NCBI GenBank assembly: GCA_002110485.1
Contig: MOWL01000067.1
Location: forward strand, 3,162,001-3,226,000
DNA length: 64,000 nt
Origin: Emergomyces orientalis
Taxonomy: Eukaryota > Ascomycota > Eurotiomycetes > Onygenales > Ajellomycetaceae
Direction of reading: 5' to 3'
The notes below the pieces were generated by a model, which did not search any database, was not told the origin of the DNA, and saw nothing but the letters and a program-made list of their open reading frames with translations. Position 1 is the first letter of the stretch. Each line of letters begins with the position of its first letter. Of the stretch, positions 22,201-33,047 are shown piece after piece. A program made the position numbers and the translations under genes.

Positions 22201-24738
22201 AAAATCGAAAGTTTGTTATACGGGAGTGTTTTCTCTGATGGCTGCCTTTTCATACGCCACTACTTCACCCAAATGAATGGCCGTAAGTCCAAGCCCACCG
22301 CTATATTTACCGCCATTCAGATATTAATTACGAGTTTGAGAACTACGATACTGATGACAAACAAGAAAACTTAGTACGCCTATCTCTCAAGGGATTATCG
22401 TTGAGATGATAGGCTGTGCTTCATATTTCTAATGGAACAACGGCTGCTTCTGCTCTTCCGCAACGCAAAAAGAGGGACCAAAGCCAGTCGCGGGATGTGA
22501 CTTATGCGGAGGACCACATTATGCCAAACGGTATCCTAAGGGAGGCGTTATTCCAAGGCGGTTTTCATCAAATTTGGGACCATGTCCAGAGTCCGATGTC
22601 GAATCGGAAAGCTAGCTCATGAGGTGGGTGCGGAAGGGCCTATGATGCCGCCTTGACGTGGGATGATATAATTGATTTTTTCTGCTGCTCTTCTGATCTC
22701 TTCTGTTGCTGTTCTTTTTACTATTCTTTTGCTGATGGGGTAGATTGCTGCTTATGTTTTCCAGATCATCGTGAATCTGAACTTGATCCTGGCTCAAAAG
22801 AAGGTTTGAAACTTATTTCCCCAAACCTAAATCATTATGCATACCCGAGTTTGCACGCTGTTAACAAAAAGGAGCTTTTCCCTGTTGTCCAATCAAGACC
22901 CTAACCAACCTTGGGACCTTGAAAGAGAGGCCTTGAGAGTTCTATATAATAATAGTTCTAAAATGCTTACCTTCCAGCTTCATCCTACTCCTCCCACGGT
23001 TCCAGTAGAGAACGCTTATTCCGGGCAGATGGCGTTCAGCTGCTTTAGTCGTTTCCACTTTTTCATGAAATATGTTCTTCCAACTCATTAGAGATGAGTA
23101 TTTGTTTTTCTCCCACTTGCTGTTATTTCTGTGCCATTTAGCAACGCTGACACATGACCTGAACTTTTTCTTATCATGTATACTGTCAAGACATTTCTAT
23201 CATTGATATATAGCTTAATTTTTGTATCTTCATGCTTTATTCTATAGGTTTTCTTCTGCTTATCCGAGAGAACACTGACGTTTCACAATTAATCACATCC
23301 ATGAATATCACACTGTTAGTTGCCCATTCTACTAAGCTGGCTACCTTAGGTAATGTTACGTTGGTCAACAAGATTCATTCATCATGTAGCCGTGAATTGG
23401 CTGTTGAATGTTATAATCTTCTCTATTCTATATTATGATCTCCTACTCTTTCTTCACTGAATTTGAATAGATTAACAAATATAATTGAATGAAGTGATAG
23501 ATTCTGTCTGCCGCAGAAGATTGAAATAATTATTAGTTATCCGTTAGAGACATCTGCTCTGTTTGATCATCCCTTCTGTAATACACTCAATACAGATCTT
23601 GCCACATTTTGTTTTCTTCTCATGCTCACAGGAAAAGTTATGTCACCTGATTAATTTTGAAGCTGGAAGAGAAATGAACTGACAAAAATATTACATTATC
23701 AATTCTCAGAGCTCTTTGTATGCAGTAAATAATTGATAGATCGTTGATAGTGAGCCGACATTGATATACACCAGGGGAACAGCTGTGGTAGCTACACTGT
23801 GAATACAAATCTCATGAAGTAATTTGCCTCCTGTCGCGGCCATCTTTCGGCAATATTTGTAGAACAACCATGCGGGAGAGCTTAGAAAATTAAGTTAATC
23901 TCTCAGGAGCAGTTTGGTCAAACCTTGCCAAACGCTCTTCTGTTTGTTCTAACGATGATGTTGAAAAAATGAAGAAATATAAACACCATTAGAGACATTT
24001 GTCACTATAGTCTGCCGTACCGCCCGATGTGGACCCTGAAATGACGAACGCTTATACCAGTTACTGGAACGTGCACAAAAGACCTTCCCCGCCCTCGACG
24101 CCTTAACGAGGATGGATGGTGGAAGCTTTGAACTCGCACACGATCCTGCAACGGCTGGGTTTTTCGCCCTTGGCCTCCCCAGTCAATGCAATCGAGCTGC
24201 GCATGACAAGAGCAGGGTATCTAAGTGGCTGTTGGGCATCTTGGAATCTCACATAACTAACTGCCCCCAAAGAGTTAGCGGTTTCATCGTGGCGTCAGGA
24301 AGGAGCAGCGGCATGCTGTCATCCTTGCTCACGGCTGACTTGGAGCAATCAGCAAGGGGTATCCAGTATCCCCGGAGAAACTCGCGATAAAGCTGGACAA
24401 GCTTCTGGACACCTACGGTGTGGCTTTCCAGGCGGATTTGCAAAAAAATTTTTTTGGGGGGTGGGGGGGGGTGGGACGAGGAAGTTTTAAAAAAAATGTA
24501 ACCCCAAGAAGGGCTGAAAACAAAGACCACAAGAATTCCTCCTGAGTTCAAAATGAAGCCATGGACAACTCCTCTGATTTGCTGCCAACGGTTCGTTAAA
24601 CCGTTAATTGGTGATTTACGTGCTCCGGAGTTGAGCTATCACGACTCTATTTGCGCGGTATGTTTCCCCGACAAATACATTTCCTGAAATGCAAAGAGAA
24701 AGCAACGCTTATGGCATGAACATTATTGAAGACCAGCA
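19217..24738. other. Gene-poor tract, right part, up to the NLR gene
   Basis: There are only short open frames and no family I recognise. In the last 450 bases, a frame around 24348-24440 reads like protein (SKGYPVSPEKLAIKLDKLLD) but is preceded by a stop and followed by a T7-G6-T-G9 run at about 24450-24471. This may be a broken 5' part of the NLR gene. Confidence 0.5.
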
Positions 24739-27507
24739 ATGGCGTGCCGGGAGTCTCTTTTGCTCACCGATCCCTGCTCTGACCGCGAGCGTCTCATCCG
24801 TTTAAAAGGAGAACGAGCCAAAGGCTCCTGCGAATGGATAAAGTCAAATGAGCTTTATAATAATTGGCTCGGTTTGGATTCGGGAAATCAGATTCTTGCA
24901 ATTACGGGCGCCCCGGGAAAAGGGAAGACCATGCTATCCCTATTTGTGACGGAAGAACTTCGGAATCTTCAATGGCCAACACCGCGGACGGAGCTGATCT
25001 ACTTCTTTTGCGACGGTCAAGATGAAAAGCGCAATACTGCTGTGGCTATCCTGAGGGGGCTGATATGCCAAATTATCGACAGCCGTCCAAATGTAATCAA
25101 CAGGATATGGCCGCACTTGGATACCCCGGAAAAAGTTTGGTTCAAAATCACTTCTTTACAGGCTCTTTGGGCAATTTTCACCAACATTCTGGAAGATCCG
25201 GATATTGGAACAATATTCTGCGTCCTCGATGGCCTCGACGAGTGTGATAATGATTCCCTCAGTGTACTCGCGCCTTTACTTGAAGATCTTTTCTCACCTT
25301 ATCCCAAAGGACCTGTTCCCAGAAATTTCAGGTTATTAATATTGGCGCGCGAAATTCATTGGCTATCCAATACTCCTACAATATGTCTTAACTCGGACGC
25401 TAAACACATGATGCAAAAGGAAGTAAGAAACTTCATATTTTCTGGAATTAAAGAAATGTCAAGAGTGCGCAAGACCGATCATTTTGTTCGCGATCACATC
25501 CGGTGCAATGTGGAGAGACTAGCAGAGGGATCCTTTTTGAAAGCCAGCTTAGCTTTGAACGATCTATCGCGGTTTCCGACTTCCGAGGAAATCGTAGAGG
25601 CCCTGGAACAATTTCCGGAAGTGTTAGAAGCTATTTTCAGTCAGATATTGCTGAGAATAACGCCTGAAGACCAGCATATGTGCTCTGTGATTCTAAAGTG
25701 GGTCACGATGGCACGTCGAGCTCTAACAACACAGGAGCTGGCAGCAGCTATATGGTCACCTCCCTCCCCCAACAATAACCAAGACATTACTAGATATGTC
25801 GCTCTCTGTGGACCTCTCCTCAATCTCTGTGACGGCAAAGTGATCCTCGTCCACAAGTCAGTCGGAGATTACCTTACTCGACTGCCACATGATCAGAATC
25901 TAGCGCCAGAGGCATTTCGCATCAACCCAGAAATTTCTCATGCAGAATTGGCACAAACTTGCTTTGAATGCATTCAATCAAGTGGACTGCAGACTTCGCT
26001 TGTCAATAGTAAGGATACATCACATTCATCGCAATCCCATCTACTAGACTATGCAATCCGGAACTGGCTGGAACACTTAAAGCTGTCGTCTACATACGCA
26101 GACGAAATTTTCGACTTATCAAAACCATTCTTCCAAGAAAAATCCGAACTTCGGGCTAATTGGTGGAGACGCTACTGGAAGACTAGGTCCAGACGTTGGG
26201 AAGAAGCCGATATTCCACTGCTACACCTATCGGCATATTGTGGGGTGGTCCCATGGGTCAAAAGGCTTCTGGCCCGACCCCGCAGATTGTTCACCATCCA
26301 TAAACTCGCAGAAAAGCCAGACCGCTACGGGAGAACCCCCGTATTCTATGCAGCCCTAGCGGGGCACGTCGAGATTGTACGGCTTCTGCTTCTCGAAGGT
26401 ATAAATGTACACGTTACGGACAAGTCTGGTATATCGGCACTAATTGAGGCATCCTCCGGCGGGCATCAACATTGCGTGCAAGAGTTGCTCAACCACGGTG
26501 CCGACGTCCGTGTGGCGGACAAAAGGGGAAGGACGGCGTTGGCTTCCGCAGCATCCGGGGGGCACGAAAGCACTATTGAGCGCCTCTTCCGCCATGGAGC
26601 GGATCCCAACGGAGGTAAAGGTCTGTTAGAGCTGAACCCACTGGGCGAGGCGGTTTCAGCTGGACACGTGAGAGTGGTAAAGTCCTTAATGAACAATGGT
26701 GTTGATGTGAACGGGCCGGCCACCAGCCTCTTGGGTCGGACAGCGCTGAGTGAAGCAATTATTGGAAAACACTTGACATTAATAAACTTGCTTCTCTCCC
26801 ATAACGCTGATGTCAACGGAAAGGGGAAATTTGGCAGCACTCCCTTGAGTTGCGCAATCTCCAGCGGATATACGTCAATGGTACACTTTCTCCTAAAGCG
26901 AGGTGTCGACGTCAACGCGACACGCGAATTCAAAGACGCCAAACTCCCCGAGCCAAAGTATTCATTTGTGTCCCTGAGCGATCACGGAAAGGAGGTACGT
27001 AATATGCAACCTTTGGAACGGACAGCCCTTGGCACAGCCGCACTACGTGGCGATATAAGCGTAGTCAAACTTCTTCTTGGGCACCATGCGGATGTTAATG
27101 GCCGTGATCGATACGGTAGAACAGCACTACAGGCAGCAGCCTCTATAGGAAATTATGACCTTGTTGTACTGCTGCTTGATATGGGTGCTGATATCAATAT
27201 GAATGGCGGGTTTTCGAGAACCGCGTTGGGGGAGGCAGCATTTGGAGGGCATTTAAAGGTGGCTCAACTACTGCTTAATCGGGGAGCCGATATGCAAAGG
27301 ACGGGACGATTAGGGAGAGCACCACTTGCTGAGGCAGTTATTGGACAGCAACTTGCCATGGTACAACTGCTACTAGATAGAGGGGCGGATGTCAACGCGA
27401 GAGACCACTCGGGTAGGGGAGCAGTGGGGGAATTCCCGGGCCCTCAGATATTTACTCTATTGCGCAGTCGAGGTGCGCATATCAGAGGCCCCGAAGATCT
27501 TTATTGA
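24739..27507 (+). CDS. NACHT-ankyrin (NLR/STAND-type) protein without N-terminal effector domain
   Basis: An intron-free frame of 922 codons. Residues 4-45 are the linker typical just before fungal NACHT domains (CRESLLLTDPCSDRERL). The NACHT NTPase follows with Walker A GAPGKGKT at 57-64 and Walker B CVLDGLDECD at 161-170. The downstream helical part ends near LVHKSVGDYL at 370-379. From about 492 to 915 there are eleven or twelve ankyrin repeats (TAL..AA..GH..VV..LL..GADVN style); an extra stretch of about 30 residues splits two of them near 728-760, and the last is degenerate. Known for the family: STAND ATPases that oligomerise on ligand sensing by the repeats and trigger cell death or other responses through an N-terminal domain, as in heterokaryon incompatibility. 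Here that domain is missing: an in-frame TGA lies at 24727-24729, 9 bases before the ATG. It may be a truncated gene, a regulatory NLR, or may have an unseen upstream exon. Confidence 0.88.
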   Translation: MACRESLLLTDPCSDRERLIRLKGERAKGSCEWIKSNELYNNWLGLDSGNQILAITGAPGKGKTMLSLFVTEELRNLQWPTPRTELIYFFCDGQDEKRNTAVAILRGLICQIIDSRPNVINRIWPHLDTPEKVWFKITSLQALWAIFTNILEDPDIGTIFCVLDGLDECDNDSLSVLAPLLEDLFSPYPKGPVPRNFRLLILAREIHWLSNTPTICLNSDAKHMMQKEVRNFIFSGIKEMSRVRKTDHFVRDHIRCNVERLAEGSFLKASLALNDLSRFPTSEEIVEALEQFPEVLEAIFSQILLRITPEDQHMCSVILKWVTMARRALTTQELAAAIWSPPSPNNNQDITRYVALCGPLLNLCDGKVILVHKSVGDYLTRLPHDQNLAPEAFRINPEISHAELAQTCFECIQSSGLQTSLVNSKDTSHSSQSHLLDYAIRNWLEHLKLSSTYADEIFDLSKPFFQEKSELRANWWRRYWKTRSRRWEEADIPLLHLSAYCGVVPWVKRLLARPRRLFTIHKLAEKPDRYGRTPVFYAALAGHVEIVRLLLLEGINVHVTDKSGISALIEASSGGHQHCVQELLNHGADVRVADKRGRTALASAASGGHESTIERLFRHGADPNGGKGLLELNPLGEAVSAGHVRVVKSLMNNGVDVNGPATSLLGRTALSEAIIGKHLTLINLLLSHNADVNGKGKFGSTPLSCAISSGYTSMVHFLLKRGVDVNATREFKDAKLPEPKYSFVSLSDHGKEVRNMQPLERTALGTAALRGDISVVKLLLGHHADVNGRDRYGRTALQAAASIGNYDLVVLLLDMGADINMNGGFSRTALGEAAFGGHLKVAQLLLNRGADMQRTGRLGRAPLAEAVIGQQLAMVQLLLDRGADVNARDHSGRGAVGEFPGPQIFTLLRSRGAHIRGPEDLY

Positions 27508-28505
27508 TGGGCCACTCGTGCTTTGTTTGTGGATTCACTGATTTACTTCTGATGAGATTTGTTTTTGGCTTGATATATTTTACTATTATTGATTATTTCT
27601 AGCCTGAGGACATCTCTTCAGCTGATAGAAGATCATTCATCACAAAAGATATCAACAGGTCTAGGTTTAAGAAAAATACGAGATGACATGGCTTGTTTCA
27701 GATGAACGGTTACAACAATTTTTTCACCATATCATAAATGTAATTTGATATCTTTCATTAAACAATCTTGATCTGTCAGTCTTAAAATGAAACAGAACAA
27801 GTTGTCATCTCTTCCAAACAGAGAGAGCACAGCAATGATTTCAGCAAACTTTGGCAACTACAAAAATACAACAATAGCCAGCTGCGCAACTTGACCACCT
27901 TATTTCAGTTCTCTCCAGAATTTGATTTTCAAATACTTTCCATGTGAACAGTCTCTCTCCTTTTTATAAAGCTAGCTGACATTCCCTTGGACTCCATTAA
28001 ATTGCGGAAACAATGCCTTGGTTTATCTCGACAGATCCAATATGAATGCATTATAAAAGGTATAAATCGGACCACCAGCCCATAAATTTCTCCGAGGCTT
28101 AATTCCAGCAATAGAGTATAGGCATAGAGCACAAGGCGACTCACCTTCGATGACCCCTCTTAAAGAGGTTCAAGCGCCAGGAACTGAGGGTGGGGCTGCT
28201 GAAAGGAACAATGTATCCAGAAACTCAAAAATACCTAGCCCTGAGTATCTAAAAGTAAGACCATTTCTTCTTTTGATTTTTGCTCCTTGTTTTCTTTCAA
28301 TCGAGCATGTGTGACCTTGGTGCTTTTCCTTCTGCCTTGCCATAGTAGTCATTGCAGCCATCCGTCCTTCCATTGTTGAATGTTGCGTCGCTCCGAGTCC
28401 TTCTCTCATCATAATCATCACCATCGTCACCATCACCATCATCCTCATCATCATCATCATAATATTTATCTTCATACCCGTAACAATTCATCTTCGAGGA
28501 ACTTT
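27508..28505. other. Intergenic between NLR and F-box genes (tail to tail)
   Basis: No gene is seen. An ATC/ACC-rich repeat lies at about 28408-28470. The NLR and the F-box gene converge on this stretch. Confidence 0.6.
28408..28470. repeat. Degenerate (ATC)n microsatellite
   Basis: Tandem CAT/ATC trinucleotides with ACC variants give long meaningless His- or Met/Asp-rich open frames on both strands. Confidence 0.85.
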
Positions 28506-30545
28506 CTAGGACTGATTGAAAGTCCCTCGGTTTTGTGGGGTGGCCCACGCGGGGGTATATTGAGTCACGGGAGCACTCATGTCACCCCACAACTGATCCG
28601 CGCAAGCGCTGATCATATCGCGCGCCCCTTCAATTTCATCCCATAAAAATGAATCGGCTTTAGTCATGATTCTGAACGTTCGGTATTTCCTCATAAACGG
28701 AGGTTGGGGCGAAGGGTCCGGCCATGGCGCGTGGTCAGGTCGCGGACAGAATGGAATGTGAGGGCGGCATGCGCCGTAGAGCTCACCCACGACGAATATC
28801 TTGAGCTTTGGGAGGCCAGTCGGGCCAAACGCCCATTCCAGAAAGGTTAGCAGGGCGTGCACGGAAAGATAATTATGTGGGTTTTTGATATGCTCGTTTT
28901 CGGTGGTTCTTTGATCTGAGCCCTCGTGCGGTAAATCTGACGTGACCCTGGTGAGCTGGTGCGGGCGGCTTTCAACAAGGTTTGCCAAAATCGCACGTGT
29001 AGTTTTCCAAGATACCCTCAAATGAAGAAGCTTAAGCTTTTGGCTCGTTGCATAAGGCTCTAATTTTTGTTTCTACGAATGCATCAATTAGTAGGCATGT
29101 AGTGTGAGTCAAATCCATGTTGCTTCATAATAAACGTACCAGGAAAGAAGGTATCAATGTGAAACCAAAACATTCAAGGCTAAGATTTTGGAAAACGAGA
29201 TCGGCAGACTCATACCACGGCAGAGGGTATTCGCAAAACCAGAACTCAGCGGAGGGCATCATGACAAGTCCTCTCCAATGATGGATAAGGCGCCGCAACG
29301 TTGGCTTGTGATTGAGGATCCCATTCACTAAAGTGGTGTGGCGGTTTTGATCGTGCATAAGGTCCCAGAGGTAAAGCTCCTCGAGGCCTTCGAAGGACAA
29401 TAAAAGATCTTCGATAACACACCTATGCACCGTGTTATCTTCCAAGTCGTCCAAGTCGTATATTGTGAGTTCAAGAAATTTAAGTTTGATAACGCGGTTT
29501 ATCTGGGTTAGCCTTTCGATGAACCACAGAGAGCGTCGGCAATGTAATAACTTAAGCGAATATAGCTGCTCAATGAACGGCGCTGCAGCCATCTCTTCGT
29601 AGATCCATTGGAAAGAAGTATTGCTTAAAGATAACGAGCGTAATTTTGGAAAGTATAGGGGGAGAAGTAAATGTCCTTGGAATGGATGAACGTAACCTTC
29701 CCAATTGGGGAAGAATCGAGTCGAAGTGGCAAACACTAGTTCTAGAGATTCTAGATTTTGGCAATTCGCATCCAACACTGGATGAATATAGTATAGCCAA
29801 CGTAGTCCTTTCCACGAGAGGTGGTGGAGATGTTTAAACTGCCATACAAAGTCCCAGGTTGACGGTAGTATCTACAGAATGGGTCATCGATTAGCGAGAG
29901 CGATGTGATACGGCTCTGGAATTGCGAGAGATAGCCCGAAGGGCCTAGGAGCTCAGGAGATTCACAGACTCCTAGATTCCAGCTACAGCCTTTCAGCATT
30001 AGGACTAGTGCTATATGGTTTTACTTCTTCTTTTTCCAGGACGTACCTGAAGCTTTGCAGAGAGTCCTGTGGGAGGTAAAGGAGTGTAGATAAGACTTTC
30101 TTGCTGATTGATTCCACAACATCCTCATGGGCGTCGGATGTTACGTCCGAGAATGTCACGCACGGAAAAAGCCTATTAAGACAAGTGTCTTCCAACCGAT
30201 AGATGGATGGACCAATTTCTACATTCCTTACGAATTTGAGGCAGTTCACAATGTCCCTAGTTCCATCGTCTTTGAAAAATGTTTTCACAAACAGCGGTAT
30301 CTGCATTTGGGTGGGATCATTCTCCCTGATGGGGATTTTGAAATCACTATATAGGAGAGCCAGCAAATGTCTGTGTAATGCTTTTGAAACCTCAGATAGA
30401 TTTTTCAGGGTTGGAAGATGGTTTATCTGGAAGAAATTAAAACCAAGGCGCAAATCACTATTTTCCGCCCGTAACAAGCGGAGCATACTTTACGTACCTC
30501 ACTGATGACCTGATTAAAAATCTCGGGGGGCAAATCCAGCAGCAT
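28506..30545 (-). CDS. F-box protein with leucine-rich C-terminal half, frame change in the middle
   Basis: Exon 1 is 30545-30498 (MLLDLPPEIFNQVISE, the start of an F-box). Exon 2 is 30426-30047 and completes the F-box with INHLPTLKNLSEVSKALHR. Exon 3 begins at 29982 (SWNLGVCESPELLGP) and runs to 29140, and the last exon is 29057-28506. Introns of 71, 64 and 82 nt have GTACGT-type donors. Near 29870 the frame shifts: before it reads SLSLIDDPFC, after it reads VWQFKHLHHLSWKGL. A single-base indel explains this best; a 37-nt intron (29875-29839) is the alternative and would be unusually short for this genome. The rest has irregular Leu-rich repeats (LRSLSLSNTSF, LKFLELTIYDL, LEELYLWDL). Family role: substrate-recognition subunit of an SCF ubiquitin ligase, bound to Skp1. 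The substrate is unknown. It is possibly a decaying member of a large fungal F-box family. Confidence 0.8.
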
Positions 30546-31458
30546 GATTACTAGTTAGCCATTATGTACTAATTGAGGTGGATATGCCATTTATTATCAA
30601 TATAGATTTGAGGGCGTTTTGACAACACGATATCTTGATACAAGAATGAGGCTGTAAGTAGGCTCCAAATCGAGTTGATTAATGTGGCCACGGCTCCCAA
30701 GTACGGACTAGCGCCCCGCACACAGCATATATCGCCCCCAGTAGATAGTAGCTGCCAATACAACCACTCAGACGTCCAACAATTAATTCCCATGGTAGGC
30801 ATCTGTCATGTGACGTAGTCTATTTTTAAACTTTGATATTGGCTTTACTATGGGCTGGGCTGAACTCCTAAATTTTCAACCACAAGCCCGCCACCATTTA
30901 AATTATTAAATAATCAAGAGAAATCCCCAAGCGTTTGAGAAACTCAATCGATGTGTTAAGATATTACGGGGTACATAATTCCCATTTGTCTCTGCTAAGA
31001 CCAACAGTTGGATATACATTGATCTGCAATTGACAAAACAAATGTTCACACTCCCAATCTAGACATTTACTCACTTGGCAATCTTTTCTAGAAAGAACGA
31101 CATCAGTTGCATGATTAATACCCAATTCCAATATTGCGCAGTATAAACTGGCTGAACCCAGAAAAGTGGTCCCAGGGAAGAAAAGTGAGGGCAGCAAGAC
31201 AAGAAAGGAAATACAAAGAAATAAAAAAAATCCGGAACCTCCCAAGAACGCCAGTCATGAAGTGATTCATATAAAAAGGAACGGTCAGGCCAACGAGTGT
31301 TCAGTGCACAGCAAAACAAAAGCCCAACAGATTGCTAAGTAGGTATATATATGGTATACGTATGTGTGTATATACGATGCAGAGTACAACGCGTGGAATG
31401 AGGAGGGCGCAAATATCCGTCGTCAGTCGGTGGGATGGGGAGAGGTGGAGGATTTGGG
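30546..31458. other. Intergenic, no gene seen
   Basis: This is promoter territory of the F-box gene and 3' flank of the AP-2 mu gene, both on the minus strand. Nothing coding stands out. Confidence 0.6.
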
Positions 31459-33047
31459 TCAAAATCTGAATTTTGGAAATAATCATACGAGTTAGCCAGT
31501 TAACACCCCACAACAAAACCAGTATGTTAATCCATTTCGACAGCTGGCTCTCATGAACGGATGAATGGGAATAAAATAAGGAAGGAGGGGGGAGGGCGGA
31601 GGGGGGAGGGCGGAGGGCGGAATAAAACATCGTACCTAATCTCGTAACTCCCCGCTCTAGTCATATACCTCACCCACTTAACGCTACTATAATTATTCTT
31701 TTCAAACACCTTCAAATACCTCACCAGCAGCCCGCTGCTCGTGAACATAAGCAAACTAAATTCAAGACTGAGAGGCGGTCGACTCCACGCCTTCTGCTGT
31801 GTCATACTCGTCAGCATCGCCTCGGCAGTGAGCACGTACTCGCTCTGGCCCGAGAACCGCGCAATCTTCCAGACGATATTATTTTGCTCCGGCTCATATT
31901 TCGCGCGTCCCTGACTCGTCCGTTCTGTGATCTTGGCCGTGTTAAGAGGGGTAGGAATGCGAACGATGACGTTAGTTGCGAATAGCTTCGAACCATAGTT
32001 GGCCTTTATGGCAATGTTGTATTCGACCTTGGTAGTGCCAATCTCACGCACGATCGGGTGGACCTTGAAAGGCAGGTTCACATTTTCGGTTGCCCGGTAG
32101 CGCATCAATTCAAATTCCCCATCAGGTGGAACAAAAGAAATAATACGGTCAGCGTCGAAACGACCAAGCTTCACACACTGGTGGAACTGGCAATCCTCCA
32201 AAGTAACGCTACCTGCTGCCGCGCGTGTTGCTCTCGTTTTGCCGTCCGATCGTCCGGCGGAATCATTGTTGTCGAGGAGCAGCCTGTCATTAAGGCCAAA
32301 TTTACACTCAGGCATACCGGATAAATAGGCTCGCATAACGATCTGGCCATTTACGTCGGCACGGAGGACTGTTCCAGTGGCCGACATGAGCAAGTTGACA
32401 TCCTCAATGACGTCGACAAATGCCTCGTTCTTCCTGTATTTAATATCCGATCGACGCCATGAGAGGGCACCTGTAGCTTGCATAGTAATTTTACTAGAAT
32501 CCGAAGGCGAGTTGGCAATGGCTGATTTAACGCCTTCTGTTGTAATGTACATTTTAAGTGTATCCGTTTCGGTGTTCTGAGGGTATCCAAAGTCGAGTAT
32601 TTCTGTTGACCGATAGAGAAAATATCAATTGAATTAGCAAAAGCAACAGCTAAAGGAATTCGATTTCAACCGCCCAGGAGCCCCAAGCAATATATATATT
32701 CCCAACTCACCATCCAACAGCTCATAAACCAGCACAAAATTATTTTTCACAGCTTCCTCGTCGAACTTCCCAAAATAGCCCTTCCCCAACAATACAAACC
32801 TATACAGAAACTCAAACACCAAAGCCGCATTCGCATTGCTCTTCGTCACCGCAACAAGATAGATGTTCTCATGTTTAACATGGCTGAACGTTGTCGACCC
32901 CAATGTTAGAATGGGTGAGCGAACTTGCGCATTGGAGATAACCTGGATCCGGAATACGTCTGCGAGACGGGGGCGGCAGTCGTTGCGAAAAGCTCGGTAA
33001 ATGAGGTTCTCGCCCTTCTGGTTGAAAATTAGGATACCGGAGAGCAT
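31459..33047 (-). CDS. apm4: AP-2 adaptor complex subunit mu
   Basis: Three exons: 33047-32711, 32602-31636 and a terminal exon of only 7 nt at 31465-31459. Splicing gives 436 residues, against 435 for human AP2M1. The N-terminal longin-like sigma/mu homology region is clear (MLSGILIFNQKGE, NIYLVAVTKSNANAALVFEF, NNFVLVYELLDE then ILDFGYP). The mu homology domain follows (LSWRRSDIKYRKNEAFVDV, SGMPECKFGLND, FVPPDGEFELMRYR). The end is KWVRYMTRAGSYEI plus R-F-stop created by the last splice (AG joined to A TTT TGA). The terminal 170-nt intron has a GTACG donor, a CTAAC branch and a TTCAG acceptor. Known role: cargo-binding subunit of the plasma-membrane clathrin adaptor, which recognises Tyr-based sorting signals and phosphoinositides; in moulds AP-2 acts at growing tips. 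Neighbouring Erf4 lies on the same strand 0.9 kb upstream. Confidence 0.95.
31585..31620 (+). repeat. G-run tract (G-quadruplex-type), inside the last intron of the AP-2 mu gene
   Basis: The plus strand carries at least six runs of three or more G, separated by one to three bases, over about 36 bases. The sequence is C-rich on the transcribed (minus) RNA strand. The tract lies in the 170-nt terminal intron. Confidence 0.75.

Noticed and set aside
28297..28548. Asp- and Met-rich open frames
   Set aside because: They are direct translations of an (ATC)n microsatellite.
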